From contig NZ_JAODPB010000003.1 in assembly GCF_025770735.1 (NCBI RefSeq), forward strand, positions 248,001-312,000: 64,000 nucleotides of DNA, in the 5' to 3' direction. The stretch comes from Shouchella tritolerans (lineage in GTDB: Bacteria; Bacillota; Bacilli; Bacillales; Bacillaceae_D). Positions within the stretch are counted from its first letter, which is position 1; every line of letters begins with the position of its first letter. Positions 30,060-38,961 of this stretch are shown one piece after another. The notes under the pieces are model-generated. The model was not told where the DNA came from. It ran no database searches and worked only from the letters and a program-made list of their open reading frames with translations. Position numbers and translations under genes: made by a program.

Positions 30060-30135
30060 AAAAACATAAAAAGCCCATGATCCTTCGTGTGAAGCGAAGT
30101 TGCTACACAACTTTCACACGGAGGTTACCATGAGC
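30060..30135 (-). terminator. Long imperfect inverted repeat, probable terminator of the AraC gene
   Basis: On the minus strand a single extended stem of about 63 bases runs from GCTCATGG to CATGGGC, with core pairing CGTGTGAA/TTCACACG and an inner AAGTTG/CAACTT. It ends in TTTTTATGTTTTT. It lies downstream of the AraC gene. The stem is longer than an ordinary terminator and may be a repeat-derived element. Confidence 0.5.
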
Positions 30136-30220
30136 GAAGTGGTGTTTCTAACATTGGTACCTTGTCCCTTTATAAAAGAGGAATCAATCGGCTGGAGGAC
30201 AAAGCATGTTTTCTAAAAAT

Positions 30221-31081
30221 CTATTTGGCAAAGCTACTTCGATACGCCGCTGGCGTTACGGACGTAAGCCTTTTAAATGTCCGATAGAAGTGTGGCATAC
30301 TGTTAAAACCACATTGTTCCGCAATAAGGGCAATGTTCTCTTTTTGTTTCTGTAGTAAATTTTTGGCCATAATGATGCGCTTCGTTGTGATGTATTCTGT
30401 TACATTCATGCCGATAAGTTTTTTAAATACCCTGCTAAAGTGCGCTGGCGACACGGCTGCTATTTTAGCGAGGTTGTTCAGTTCGAGCTCATTTTCTAAA
30501 TTGAGCTCGATGTAGTCAAGAACCTGATTGATCCACACTGGCCCAGCATTATGAGGCCCGACACGCTCGCTCTTGAGGCAGTTTCGGTTTAGAAACAAAA
30601 GAATCTGCTGCAACAAAAGGGCTAACATCTGCCTCTGGTCAATGCGCTTTTCTTTTTCCTCCTCCCAGAGCTGATCGATATACATTTCGAGCTGAGCACG
30701 GTTTTTTTGCTCTAGCCGGTGCCTGTAATGTTTACGTCCTCTGCCTTCCTCAAACAGCCTTAGATATGATTGCGAGTCCCAGAATACAGAGCGCTGCAAT
30801 AAAACGGGGCTAAAAAAAATAGCTGTTGAGGTAATCAAATTCTCCGCTGTTGGGATGACGCGGTGGATCGTATTCCCAGGAATCGTGATAATATCTCCCT
30901 GTTCAGCTTGAAACAAATTCTGATCGATAAAAAAGGTTCCTTTCCCTTGATAGACATAGACAATTTCATACCAGTCGTGGAGATGTTCAGGAAGCTCCCG
31001 ATTAGGCGTTTTTGTATCCTTATAAGCAAGGAAAAAGGGGAAATCATTCTCTGAATCAAACGTTTTGCGGACAGGTTCCAA
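30221..31081 (-). CDS. AraC family transcriptional regulator with N-terminal cupin domain
   Basis: A 286-residue regulator. The N-terminal cupin sensor is visible in LPEHLHDWYEIVYVYQGKG (residues about 34-52) and QGDIITIPGNTIHRV. The C-terminal double helix-turn-helix spans about 190-285, with LAKIAAVSPAHFSRVFKKL and IALIAEQCGFNSMPHFYRTF. It starts with TTG at 31081 after AGAGGTG. It is upstream of and codirectional with the sugar importer and divergent from the dehydrogenase/TRAP cluster, so it could control either. The cupin suggests a small sugar or sugar acid as effector. Confidence 0.85.
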   Translation of the reverse strand: MEPVRKTFDSENDFPFFLAYKDTKTPNRELPEHLHDWYEIVYVYQGKGTFFIDQNLFQAEQGDIITIPGNTIHRVIPTAENLITSTAIFFSPVLLQRSVFWDSQSYLRLFEEGRGRKHYRHRLEQKNRAQLEMYIDQLWEEEKEKRIDQRQMLALLLQQILLFLNRNCLKSERVGPHNAGPVWINQVLDYIELNLENELELNNLAKIAAVSPAHFSRVFKKLIGMNVTEYITTKRIIMAKNLLQKQKENIALIAEQCGFNSMPHFYRTFKRLTSVTPAAYRSSFAK

Positions 31082-31238
31082 TCACAACACCTCTTTTCAA
31101 AACTAAAAATCTTAATCTTTCTATACTATATCAATAAAAGGTATATATTGAGCATAATACGCAATATTTATAACTTATTTATGGTGATAAAATGAATCTT
31201 GGCAACAACGAAGAGTGGACAGAATGAGGAGGAAAACT

Positions 31239-32252
31239 GTGAAAAGCATCGTTTGCGAACGGCCTACTGTATTCAAAATGACAAACGAGAAAGCGCCTTC
31301 AATTAGGCCAGGTGAAGCGTTAGTTCGGATTAAACGAATTGGCATATGCGGGACTGATCTTCATGCTTATAAAGGAAACCAGCCCTTTTTTTCCTATCCT
31401 AGAGTACTAGGGCATGAGCTGTCTGGTGTCATTGAAGAGGTCGAACATAATCCAGAAGGGCTGCAAGTAGGAGATCGTGTAGCGATCATCCCTTATTTAA
31501 GCTGTGGAAATTGCCATGCTTGTCGAAATGGCAAAACGAATTGTTGTACAAAGGTGAATGTGCTGGGCGTTCATGTCGATGGTGGCATGAAAGAGTTGGT
31601 TGCTGTTCCTACTAAACAATTAATGAAAACCAATAGTCTTTCCTATGATGAAGCGGCCCTAATTGAGCCTCTTGCTATTGGCGCACACGCTGTAAATCGG
31701 GCGAAGCCAAGAAGAAATGAACAGGTTTTGGTGATCGGGGCAGGGCCCATCGGATTGGGCGTGATGCTTTTTGCCAAGGAACAGGGTGCCCGTGTCATCG
31801 CTATGGATGTTAATGAAGAAAGGCTTGAATTTTGCCAACAATGGGCCAAAGTCGATGCTGTAGTCCATGCATTGGATAACCCTCTGTCCAAACTTAATGA
31901 ACGAACGAATGACGAGTTGCCGACAATTGTTTTTGATGCGACGGGAAACAACCATTCCATGATGAAAGCTTTTAACTATGTTGCTCATGGGGGGAAATTG
32001 GTTTACGTAGGGCTTGTTAACGGAATGATTCAATTTGATGATCCAGAATTTCATAAAAGAGAAATGACATTAATGGCCAGCAGGAACGCTACCAAGGAGG
32101 ATTTTACCTACGTCTTACAGGTGTTGGAATCAGGTTCTACTAAACTGGCTTCGTACATTACCCATCGCTGCAGCTTTATGGAGATGGTTGAACAGTTTGA
32201 TAGCTGGCTGTTACCGGAATCAAAGGTGATAAAGGCGATCGTAGAGCTCTAG
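31239..32252 (+). CDS. Zinc-dependent dehydrogenase, probable L-galactonate/L-gulonate 5-dehydrogenase (LgoD/RspB-like)
   Basis: A 337-residue medium-chain dehydrogenase. Catalytic zinc ligands are in GICGTDLHAYKG and GHELSGVIEEV. The structural-zinc cysteines are in CGNCHACRNGKTNCC, and VIGAGPIGLGVMLFAK is the NAD site. The GTG at 31239 with AGGAGG 6 bases away is preferred over the upstream in-frame GTG at 31215. The next genes encode a TRAP transporter, UxaA and UxaB. In Escherichia coli LgoD (YjjN) makes tagaturonate from L-galactonate, which UxaB and UxaA then process, so that reaction fits. A sorbitol/threonine-type dehydrogenase cannot be excluded. Confidence 0.75.
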   Translation: MKSIVCERPTVFKMTNEKAPSIRPGEALVRIKRIGICGTDLHAYKGNQPFFSYPRVLGHELSGVIEEVEHNPEGLQVGDRVAIIPYLSCGNCHACRNGKTNCCTKVNVLGVHVDGGMKELVAVPTKQLMKTNSLSYDEAALIEPLAIGAHAVNRAKPRRNEQVLVIGAGPIGLGVMLFAKEQGARVIAMDVNEERLEFCQQWAKVDAVVHALDNPLSKLNERTNDELPTIVFDATGNNHSMMKAFNYVAHGGKLVYVGLVNGMIQFDDPEFHKREMTLMASRNATKEDFTYVLQVLESGSTKLASYITHRCSFMEMVEQFDSWLLPESKVIKAIVEL

Positions 32253-32278
32253 GGGATGAGAAATCAGGTCATCCCTTT
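32253..32278 (+). terminator. Hairpin after the dehydrogenase gene
   Basis: GGGATGA (32253-32259) pairs with TCATCCC (32269-32275) and is followed by TTT. A short T run makes it a weak or partial terminator, so the TRAP genes probably have their own promoter near the cre site. Confidence 0.5.
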
Positions 32279-32341
32279 GCCTGAATCTATCATCTATCTA
32301 AATCAAGTATAGGTAAGGATAACAGGTTGTTATGGCAAAAA

Positions 32342-32355
32342 TGAAAGCGTTGTCA
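32342..32355 (+). promoter_or_regulatory. Perfect cre (CcpA) site upstream of the TRAP operon
   Basis: TGAAAGCGTTGTCA matches TGWAANCGNTNWCA at every position. It lies 44 bases before the dctP start, overlapping a possible -35 (TTGTCA). This implies glucose repression of the TRAP-uxaA-uxaB genes. Confidence 0.75.
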
Positions 32356-32398
32356 ATGATAGCGAGCAATAAAAAAATATACGTAAGGACTGAATGGA

Positions 32399-33412
32399 AT
32401 GAAGACTGGGAAAACCATTTACTCCCTCATACTTCTTGTAATGGGTGTAGCTTTGCTGACGGCATGCAGTACGTCTGATGCTAGCAATAGCTCAGACCAG
32501 GTTTACACCGTGAATATCGCTTACGGAAATCAGCCAGGTGAACCAGTAGACCAAATGGCGCGGAAGTGGAAGGAGCTTGCCGAAGAACGGAGCAACGGAC
32601 GGTTGAACATACGGTTATACCCCAGCTCACAGCTAGGCTCTGAAGCGGACGTAGTGGAGCAGGCGCTGTTTGGGAGCAATGTGATCATCTTTACGGGTTA
32701 TGATTTCTTAATGAACTTTGTCCCTGATTTCGGAGTGATGACGGCTCCGTATTTAGTAGACGACGTAGAGGATTTATTCTACCTGACGACAACGGATTGG
32801 TTTAAATCGCTCGAGGATGACTTGAGGCAGGAAGGTTTAGAGATTGTGACAACAAACACTCTCTATGGTGAGCGCCATCTCATGACAACAAAAGAGGTTC
32901 TGACACCAGAGGATTTAAAAGGGCTAAAAATCCGAGTTCCAAACAACCAGATGTATATTCATACGTTCAATGTGCTTGGAGCTTCTCCAACCCCGCTTCC
33001 TTTATCCGATATGTATGCTTCCTTGCAGCAGGGGGTGATTGATGGAGCTGAGAATCCGCTACCTGTTCTCTCTGGCTCAAAAACACATGAAGTCGCGAAA
33101 TTTCTAGCGTTAACGGGACATACGAAGATTATCAGCCCATGGGTAACTGGGAATGATTTCATGGCCTCCTTACCAGCTGACTTGCGAGACATTTTAAAGA
33201 CAACAGGGGATGAAGCAGGGGAATTTGAAAAAATGATTGTTGCCGAGGAGGAGCAAAAGGTTCTCGAAGATTTTGCTTCACAAGGGATTAAGATTAACGA
33301 GATTGATGTCGAGCCGTTTAAGGAAAGAGCACAGGAGATTTTTAACCGTATTCCTGAATGGAGCCCTGATCTACAAGAAACGATTCAAGAGCTGCTGGAT
33401 AACCGTGATTAG
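32399..33412 (+). CDS. TRAP transporter substrate-binding lipoprotein (DctP family)
   Basis: A 337-residue periplasmic-type binding protein of the TRAP family, lipid-anchored in Gram-positives: lipobox LLTAC at residues 19-23. DctP marks are MYASLQQGVIDGAENPL near residue 206 and the conserved Arg in GLKIRVPNNQMY, which binds the carboxylate of the ligand. It captures a sugar acid for the DctQM membrane pair that follows. With UxaA and UxaB downstream, a hexonate or hexuronate is the likely ligand. Confidence 0.9.
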   Translation: MKTGKTIYSLILLVMGVALLTACSTSDASNSSDQVYTVNIAYGNQPGEPVDQMARKWKELAEERSNGRLNIRLYPSSQLGSEADVVEQALFGSNVIIFTGYDFLMNFVPDFGVMTAPYLVDDVEDLFYLTTTDWFKSLEDDLRQEGLEIVTTNTLYGERHLMTTKEVLTPEDLKGLKIRVPNNQMYIHTFNVLGASPTPLPLSDMYASLQQGVIDGAENPLPVLSGSKTHEVAKFLALTGHTKIISPWVTGNDFMASLPADLRDILKTTGDEAGEFEKMIVAEEEQKVLEDFASQGIKINEIDVEPFKERAQEIFNRIPEWSPDLQETIQELLDNRD

Positions 33413-33501
33413 AAGGAGTTTACAACTCCCTTGTCTATGGTAGAAGCGGCATAGATGCTTAGAGGAAAGCTTACACTCACAACAACGTAGAGGTGATAAA
33501 C

Positions 33502-33984
33502 ATGAAGCGTTTTTTTCATCATTTGGATGATTATCTAGGAGTTCTTGCTTTATCAGGAATTATTATTCTCATCAGCTCAAACGTAATTTTCCGGTTTGTC
33601 TTAAACAATCCGATCACATGGACTGAGGAAGTAAGTTTGGCGTTGTTTATATGGCTTACGTTTATCGGTATTAGCTCTGGGATCAAGCACAATTCACACG
33701 TAGGGATCGATTATTTCGTCCGAAAAATGCCGGATAAAATTCGCCATTATGTTCAGGTGGCAAGGCTTGTCGTGATTTTTGCTGCCACTATCCTTGTGTT
33801 TATCTACTGGGGGGCTGCGTTTGCCATTCACGGTATAGCCAAAGTAACTCCAGTGCTTGGGATCAGTTATACATTCATTAATTTGGCGGTGCCGCTAGGT
33901 TCGTTGCTAGCCGTGTTTCATCTCCTTAAAGTGTTTCTCAAAAGAGACTGGGCTTATATACATCAAGAGAGAGGACTGGAGTAA
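33502..33984 (+). CDS. TRAP transporter small permease (DctQ)
   Basis: A 160-residue four-helix protein. NPITWTEEVSLALFIWLTFIG (about residues 35-55) is the DctQ hallmark, followed by a third helix and a C-terminal cytoplasmic tail. A GTG at 33493 lies within the AGAGGTG ribosome site, so the ATG at 33502 is used. It ends 2 bases before the large subunit gene. Confidence 0.9.
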   Translation: MKRFFHHLDDYLGVLALSGIIILISSNVIFRFVLNNPITWTEEVSLALFIWLTFIGISSGIKHNSHVGIDYFVRKMPDKIRHYVQVARLVVIFAATILVFIYWGAAFAIHGIAKVTPVLGISYTFINLAVPLGSLLAVFHLLKVFLKRDWAYIHQERGLE

Positions 33985-33986
33985 GG

Positions 33987-35270
33987 ATGGATTTAACAAT
34001 CGCTTTAATCATCATGTTTGCTCTGATCATATTGAATATTCCGGTAGCCTACGCCATTATTGCCGGCTGCGCGTACTACTTTATAATGAATGACAGCTTC
34101 ACACATGAAATCTTAATCCAAAGAATGATGAGTGGCGTAGAATCCTTTCCTCTCCTTGCGATCGTTTTCTTTATAACAGCAGGGATTCTGATGAACTATA
34201 CCGGAATTACGGAAAGAATGCTTAACTTTGCCCAGGTCATGACTGGACATATGACAGGTGGGCTAGCGAAGGTCAATGTATTGCTCAGTGTGCTGATGGG
34301 AGGCTTGTCGGGGTCTAATATCGCCGACGCGGCCATGCAGTCCAAAGTACTTGTCCCCCAAATGACGAAGCGCGATTATCCGCCTGCTTTCTCAACAGCA
34401 TTAACAGCGGCGACATCTCTGATTACACCGATCATTCCCCCAGGGATAGCCCTGATTATGTACGGCTATATCGGGAACGTGTCTATCGGCAATCTGTTTC
34501 TGGCTGGCATTGTACCGGGCCTGATGCTCAGTGTGATTTTCCTGATACTCGTTCATTTTGTCGCTAAGAAAAGGGGCTTTGAAACGGAAAAAAAGCCAGC
34601 GGCTAAACCGAAAGAAATGCTTATTGCTTCCAAGGATGCAGCGTTTGCGATTCTGTTGCCGATTATCATTATCGGGGGGATTCGCTTTGGCGTGTTCAGC
34701 CCAACTGAAGCTGGGGCGATTGCTGTTATCTACGCTCTTATTTTAGGGTTTTTTATTTATCGCCAGATGAAGGGCAATCAGCTCATTACCGCTTTAAAAG
34801 AATCGGTCAATTTGACGGCAACGATCATGATCATTATTGCAGCAGGAACGGCCTTCGGTTGGATTTTAACGCTGGAGCAAATTCCGCAGCAACTAACTGG
34901 AACCGTAACCAATTTTATCGAGAGCCCTGCCGTCTTCTTATTTGTCATTATGATCTTTTTGCTCGTTGTAGGCATGTTTATTGAAGGAAACGTTTTACTT
35001 ATTATTCTCACACCTATCTTTATGCCTATGATTCAAACATTCGGTATAGATCCAGTTAGTTTTGGGATTTTCTTTATTCTTTGTCTTAGTGTCGGCACGA
35101 TCACTCCCCCTATTGGGACGATTATGTTTACGACAACGGCAATCACCAAAGTGAAGGTCGAAGATTTCATTAAAGAGGCGTGGCCTTTTTATATTGTTCT
35201 AATGATTGCAATCTTGCTTGTTGCTTATTTCCCAGCGATCTCGCTATGGCTGCCTTCTCTGTTCTCCTGA
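33987..35270 (+). CDS. TRAP transporter large permease (DctM)
   Basis: A 427-residue protein with about 12 hydrophobic segments. DctM marks are GGLSGSNIADAAMQSKVLVP near residue 108 and ITPIIPPGIALIMYGYI near residue 146, the inverted-repeat hairpins that carry the sodium and substrate site. A second such block is VGTITPPIGTIMFTT near residue 372. It drives sodium-coupled uptake of the ligand delivered by the DctP lipoprotein. Confidence 0.92.
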   Translation: MDLTIALIIMFALIILNIPVAYAIIAGCAYYFIMNDSFTHEILIQRMMSGVESFPLLAIVFFITAGILMNYTGITERMLNFAQVMTGHMTGGLAKVNVLLSVLMGGLSGSNIADAAMQSKVLVPQMTKRDYPPAFSTALTAATSLITPIIPPGIALIMYGYIGNVSIGNLFLAGIVPGLMLSVIFLILVHFVAKKRGFETEKKPAAKPKEMLIASKDAAFAILLPIIIIGGIRFGVFSPTEAGAIAVIYALILGFFIYRQMKGNQLITALKESVNLTATIMIIIAAGTAFGWILTLEQIPQQLTGTVTNFIESPAVFLFVIMIFLLVVGMFIEGNVLLIILTPIFMPMIQTFGIDPVSFGIFFILCLSVGTITPPIGTIMFTTTAITKVKVEDFIKEAWPFYIVLMIAILLVAYFPAISLWLPSLFS

Positions 35271-35400
35271 TCCATAAATGAAAAACGATGAAGCCATCCA
35301 TTATGGGGAAATAGGAGCTTATACTCTAACGGTACCAGCAACAACAGGACACCATGGGGCTAGATTGAATGCGTGTTCGATAAATAAGGAGGTCTTGATA

Positions 35401-36894
35401 TTGTCTAACGCTTTTTTTCAGGTTCACCCTACAGACAACGTAATCGTCAGCTTAAAAGAGCTACAAAAACATGAACGTATCCTGTTTAAAGAGGAGCATA
35501 TTCCTTTATCCAGAGACGTTCCTTCTGGTCACAAAATCGCTATTAGAGACATCGCTGTAGGAGAAGACATCATAAAATACGGATTTCCTATTGGTCAGGC
35601 GAGCAAGCCTATTCAAAAAGGGGACTGGGTACACACCGATAATGTTGTTACGAAGCTATCAGGAACGCTCGATTATCAGTATCAACATAAATCTCAGCCG
35701 TTTCGTGTTCGGGAATCGACGTTCACTTTTGATGGGTACTGGCGCAAGAACGGGGAAGCTGGCATTCGTAATGAAATATGGATTATCAATACCGTAGGCT
35801 GTATCAATAAAACGGCAGAGATTCTGGCTAAAATGGGAAACGAGGCATATCAAGAGGAAGGGATCGATGGCATCTATCATTTTCCTCATCCCCTTGGCTG
35901 CTCCCAACTAGGCGATGATTTGCATAATACCCAAAAAATATTAGGAAGACTAGTAGAACATCCTAACGCTGCAGGGGTTCTCGTACTAGGCCTAGGGTGT
36001 GAAAACAATTTTATAGACACCTTTAAACAGGTCCTATCAGAAATCGATGAAGAGCGAGTGAAGTTTCTCGCTGTCCAAGACGTGGAGGATGAACTTGAGG
36101 AGGGCCTCGATTTACTCGGGGATCTAGTCAGCTACGCAAAAACGTTTAAAAAAGAGCCTATTCCCCTTTCAAAGTTAAAAGTTGGTTTAAAATGCGGAGG
36201 TTCAGACGGATTCTCAGGAATCACCGCAAATCCGATGGTCGGAGCGTTTTCCGATATGCTTATCTCCGCAGGAGGGACAACGATTTTGACGGAAGTGCCT
36301 GAAATGTTTGGCGCAGAGACCATTCTGATGGATCGGGTTACGGATAAGAAGGTATTTAACGATTTAGTTGATGTTGTGAACGGTTTCAAGGAGTATTTCC
36401 TTAAGTATAACCAGCCGGTCTACGAAAATCCTTCTCCAGGCAATAAAAAAGGAGGCATTACAACACTGGAGGAAAAGTCACTTGGCTGTGTCCAAAAGGG
36501 TGGATTTGCCCCTGTCGTCGACGTCCTCCCTTATGGTTCTAAGGTTACAAAGCAGGGTCTGAACATCGTACAAGGTCCAGGAAACGACTTAGTATCCGTC
36601 ACAAACCTTGCTGCAGCTGGTGCCCATATTGTGCTGTTCACCACAGGAAGGGGAACCCCGTTTGGCGGCCCTGTGCCAACGGTTAAAATTTCAACCAATA
36701 CGGCACTATTTGAAAAGAAGAGGAATTGGATTGATTATAACGCTGGACAGCTCATCCAAGGCAGAAGTATGGACGATGTCAAAAAGGACTTTTTCACCTA
36801 TCTGCTTCAGGTCGCTTCGGGAAAAACGAAAACAAAAAATGAGCAGTACGGTTTTAAAGAGATCGCTATTTTTAAAGATGGTGTTACCCTTTAA
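35401..36894 (+). CDS. uxaA: Altronate dehydratase
   Basis: A 497-residue UxaA-type dehydratase converting D-altronate to 2-keto-3-deoxy-D-gluconate. The N-terminal SAF-like domain begins FFQVHPTDNVIVSL and contains DVPSGHKIAIRDI. The main domain shows NTVGCINKTAEIL, HPLGCSQLGDD, VLGLGCENN and KCGGSDGFSGITANP, with cysteines expected to hold the iron site. The frame is open to an ATG at 35278 (538 residues), but that start has no ribosome site. The TTG at 35401 has AAGGAGG 8 bases upstream and gives the normal family length. The first 41 extra codons are therefore probably untranslated. Confidence 0.92.
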   Translation: MSNAFFQVHPTDNVIVSLKELQKHERILFKEEHIPLSRDVPSGHKIAIRDIAVGEDIIKYGFPIGQASKPIQKGDWVHTDNVVTKLSGTLDYQYQHKSQPFRVRESTFTFDGYWRKNGEAGIRNEIWIINTVGCINKTAEILAKMGNEAYQEEGIDGIYHFPHPLGCSQLGDDLHNTQKILGRLVEHPNAAGVLVLGLGCENNFIDTFKQVLSEIDEERVKFLAVQDVEDELEEGLDLLGDLVSYAKTFKKEPIPLSKLKVGLKCGGSDGFSGITANPMVGAFSDMLISAGGTTILTEVPEMFGAETILMDRVTDKKVFNDLVDVVNGFKEYFLKYNQPVYENPSPGNKKGGITTLEEKSLGCVQKGGFAPVVDVLPYGSKVTKQGLNIVQGPGNDLVSVTNLAAAGAHIVLFTTGRGTPFGGPVPTVKISTNTALFEKKRNWIDYNAGQLIQGRSMDDVKKDFFTYLLQVASGKTKTKNEQYGFKEIAIFKDGVTL

Positions 36895-36945
36895 GCTCAT
36901 AAAATACAATCTTACTGAAAGGCTACACACAAAGGGGACCTTGGA

Positions 36946-38466
36946 ATGGAACAGTTAACAAAAAAATTCTTAGCTCAAAATCAAGCCAAGAAGCAGCTCC
37001 TACAGGACGCTAACAAAGCTTGCAACCAGCATTTGCCAGAGCGTATCATCCAGTTTGGTGAGGGGAATTTTTTGCGCGGCTTTGTCGATTGGATGATTCA
37101 TACGTTGAATAAAAAAGGCTTGTTTAATGGCTCAATTGTAGCGATACAACCGACTCCACACGGTAAAGTGGTGCCTAAATTAAACGCACAGGACGGTTTG
37201 TATACGTTGGTGCAGCGAGGAATGTTAAATGGGGCAGAGGTGGATGAAAGGGAGATTGTGACTTCGATCAGCAGGGGAATTAATCCCTATACAGATTGGC
37301 AAAAAGTTCTTGAGGTAGCTGAAAACAGTGAAGTTCGTTTTATGTTTTCCAACACCACTGAAGCCGGAATAACGTATTTGCAAGAGGCGTACGACAAGGA
37401 ACGCTCTCCCCTATCTTTTCCAGGAAAGGTGGCTGCTTATCTCTATCATCGTTTTCAAACGTTCCAAGGTGATAAGGGAGCGGGCATGATCATATTCCCC
37501 TGTGAGCTGTTGGGCAACAACGGGCAACTGCTGAAGGAAATTGTCATTAGGCTGGCAACGGAATGGGGCTTCCCTCCATCCTTTATAGACTGGGTCGAAC
37601 AGCATAATCAGTTCTGCAATACGCTTGTAGACCGTATTGTCACAGGCTTTCCTAGGGAAGGGGTTGAGCAATTTAATCAAGAGTTAGGCTATGAGGATGT
37701 GCTTTTAACAATCTGTGAACCGTTTCATTTATTCGCCATAGAGGCCAAAAAACCGGAAATAGCGGCACAGTTGCCTTTCGAGCAGGCTGGATTAAACGTC
37801 CATTGGAAGCCTGTAGCTCCATTTCGAGAGCTGAAGGTTCGAATTCTTAATGGTGCTCATACAATGATGTTTGCGGCGGCGTATCTATCTGGCCTGGATA
37901 CTGTGAAGGAAGCGATGGAAGATCAGGAGCTCCAGCATTTTATCCGTAAAGGAGTTTACGAAGAAATCTTGCCCTTGCTTCAGGCCAATGAAGAGGAAAA
38001 GATTCGCTTTGCAGACGCTACATTAGAAAGGTTTAGCAATCCCTTTAATCAGCATCATCTATTAGACATTTCACTGAACGCCATCTTTAAATGGAAGACT
38101 AGGATATTGCCTTCTTTTTTGGAAGCGGTGAGGAAAAACGATGCCCTTCCAGAAGCTTTAACATTTTCATTAGCCGCTTTATACGTCTTTTACCGTCCTG
38201 ATTATGTTAAGGATCATGTATGGTTTGGTAAACGCGGGGATACTGTGTATCCAATTAGAGAGAATGAAAAAACGCTTCGTTTCATTCAAATTCTTTTTAA
38301 TGACAATGCCGACGATTTGCAGCGTAAAATTCATTTGTTTCTTAGCAATCAGGAGTTTTGGGAGACAGATTTAACAGCTGTCCCAGAATTGACGGAAACG
38401 GTTACGTTCCATGTGCAAAATATATTAGAACATGGGATGAAAGTTGCTTTACGATCACTCGTGTGA
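36946..38466 (+). CDS. uxaB: Tagaturonate reductase (altronate oxidoreductase)
   Basis: A 506-residue member of the mannitol dehydrogenase family. It reduces D-tagaturonate to D-altronate with NADH. The N-terminal nucleotide-binding segment IIQFGEGNFLRGFVDWM (residues 34-50) and the catalytic-domain motif ELKVRILNGAHTM near residue 300 are diagnostic. It feeds UxaA upstream. It is slightly longer than the usual 480-485. The operon contains no KDG kinase or aldolase, so those steps must be encoded elsewhere. Confidence 0.93.
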   Translation: MEQLTKKFLAQNQAKKQLLQDANKACNQHLPERIIQFGEGNFLRGFVDWMIHTLNKKGLFNGSIVAIQPTPHGKVVPKLNAQDGLYTLVQRGMLNGAEVDEREIVTSISRGINPYTDWQKVLEVAENSEVRFMFSNTTEAGITYLQEAYDKERSPLSFPGKVAAYLYHRFQTFQGDKGAGMIIFPCELLGNNGQLLKEIVIRLATEWGFPPSFIDWVEQHNQFCNTLVDRIVTGFPREGVEQFNQELGYEDVLLTICEPFHLFAIEAKKPEIAAQLPFEQAGLNVHWKPVAPFRELKVRILNGAHTMMFAAAYLSGLDTVKEAMEDQELQHFIRKGVYEEILPLLQANEEEKIRFADATLERFSNPFNQHHLLDISLNAIFKWKTRILPSFLEAVRKNDALPEALTFSLAALYVFYRPDYVKDHVWFGKRGDTVYPIRENEKTLRFIQILFNDNADDLQRKIHLFLSNQEFWETDLTAVPELTETVTFHVQNILEHGMKVALRSLV

Positions 38467-38508
38467 GATAGATTTTAAGTATTAAGTAAGCATGCGTAAA
38501 GGGAAATA

Positions 38509-38556
38509 TAACCGTCCCTTTCTCCAGCTTGGTTAGAGAGGGGCGGTTTATTTAAA
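38509..38556 (+). terminator. Terminator of the TRAP-uxaA-uxaB operon
   Basis: AACCGTCCC with TTCTC pairs with GAGAG and GGGCGGTT around a loop near 38525-38534. An AT-rich tail TTATTTAAATTT follows. Confidence 0.75.
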
Positions 38557-38640
38557 TTTCGTGTCGCTGATTTTCCTCAGCAAAGAACATGGGCAAGAAG
38601 CGCAAATAAAGTATATTTTTTAATAAAGCAGCCAAGTAAG

Positions 38641-38689
38641 GCCTTTAAGCGTCTTGAACGTATCTTTCAAGTGTGCTTAAAGGCTTTTT
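38641..38689 (+). repeat. Second copy of the YkgJ leader hairpin
   Basis: GCCTTTAAGC and GCTTAAAGGC with TTTTT repeat the hairpin at 26034-26083. The two elements are alike over about 50 bases and stand the same way before a start codon. Confidence 0.7.
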
Positions 38690-38731
38690 GCTGTTTTTAT
38701 AACGGAAACCACGATAAAAGGAGACAGAAAA

Positions 38732-38870
38732 ATGGTCGAGTTGCCATGCAAAAGATGTAAAGTCAATGATTGTGGTGGTATCCATTCAGTCTGACGGAAA
38801 TGCCGCGCATTTGGACATGACCAAAACCTTGTTTTCGTAAGCCTGAAGGTGTGTCGCCAAGTACTGCTCG
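38732..38870 (+). pseudogene. Decayed copy of the YkgJ-type cysteine-cluster gene
   Basis: After AAAAGGAG an ATG at 38732 opens a 20-residue frame that begins like the intact gene at 26120 (LPCK-C) and then jumps to NDC-GIHSV. This is an internal deletion of about 50 codons. The next codon is TGA (38792), where the intact gene has CGT. Past it the same frame still reads CRAFGH-QNLV as in the intact gene before decaying. The copy thus has a deletion, a nonsense change and frame damage, and is not functional. Confidence 0.75.
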
Positions 38871-38961
38871 TGCACGACTATGAACGGTTCAACGAAAGTA
38901 AATGAATGAAATAGGGGCAATTGATAAAAATAGGATAAAACCGTAAAAGGGGTAGCGCATT

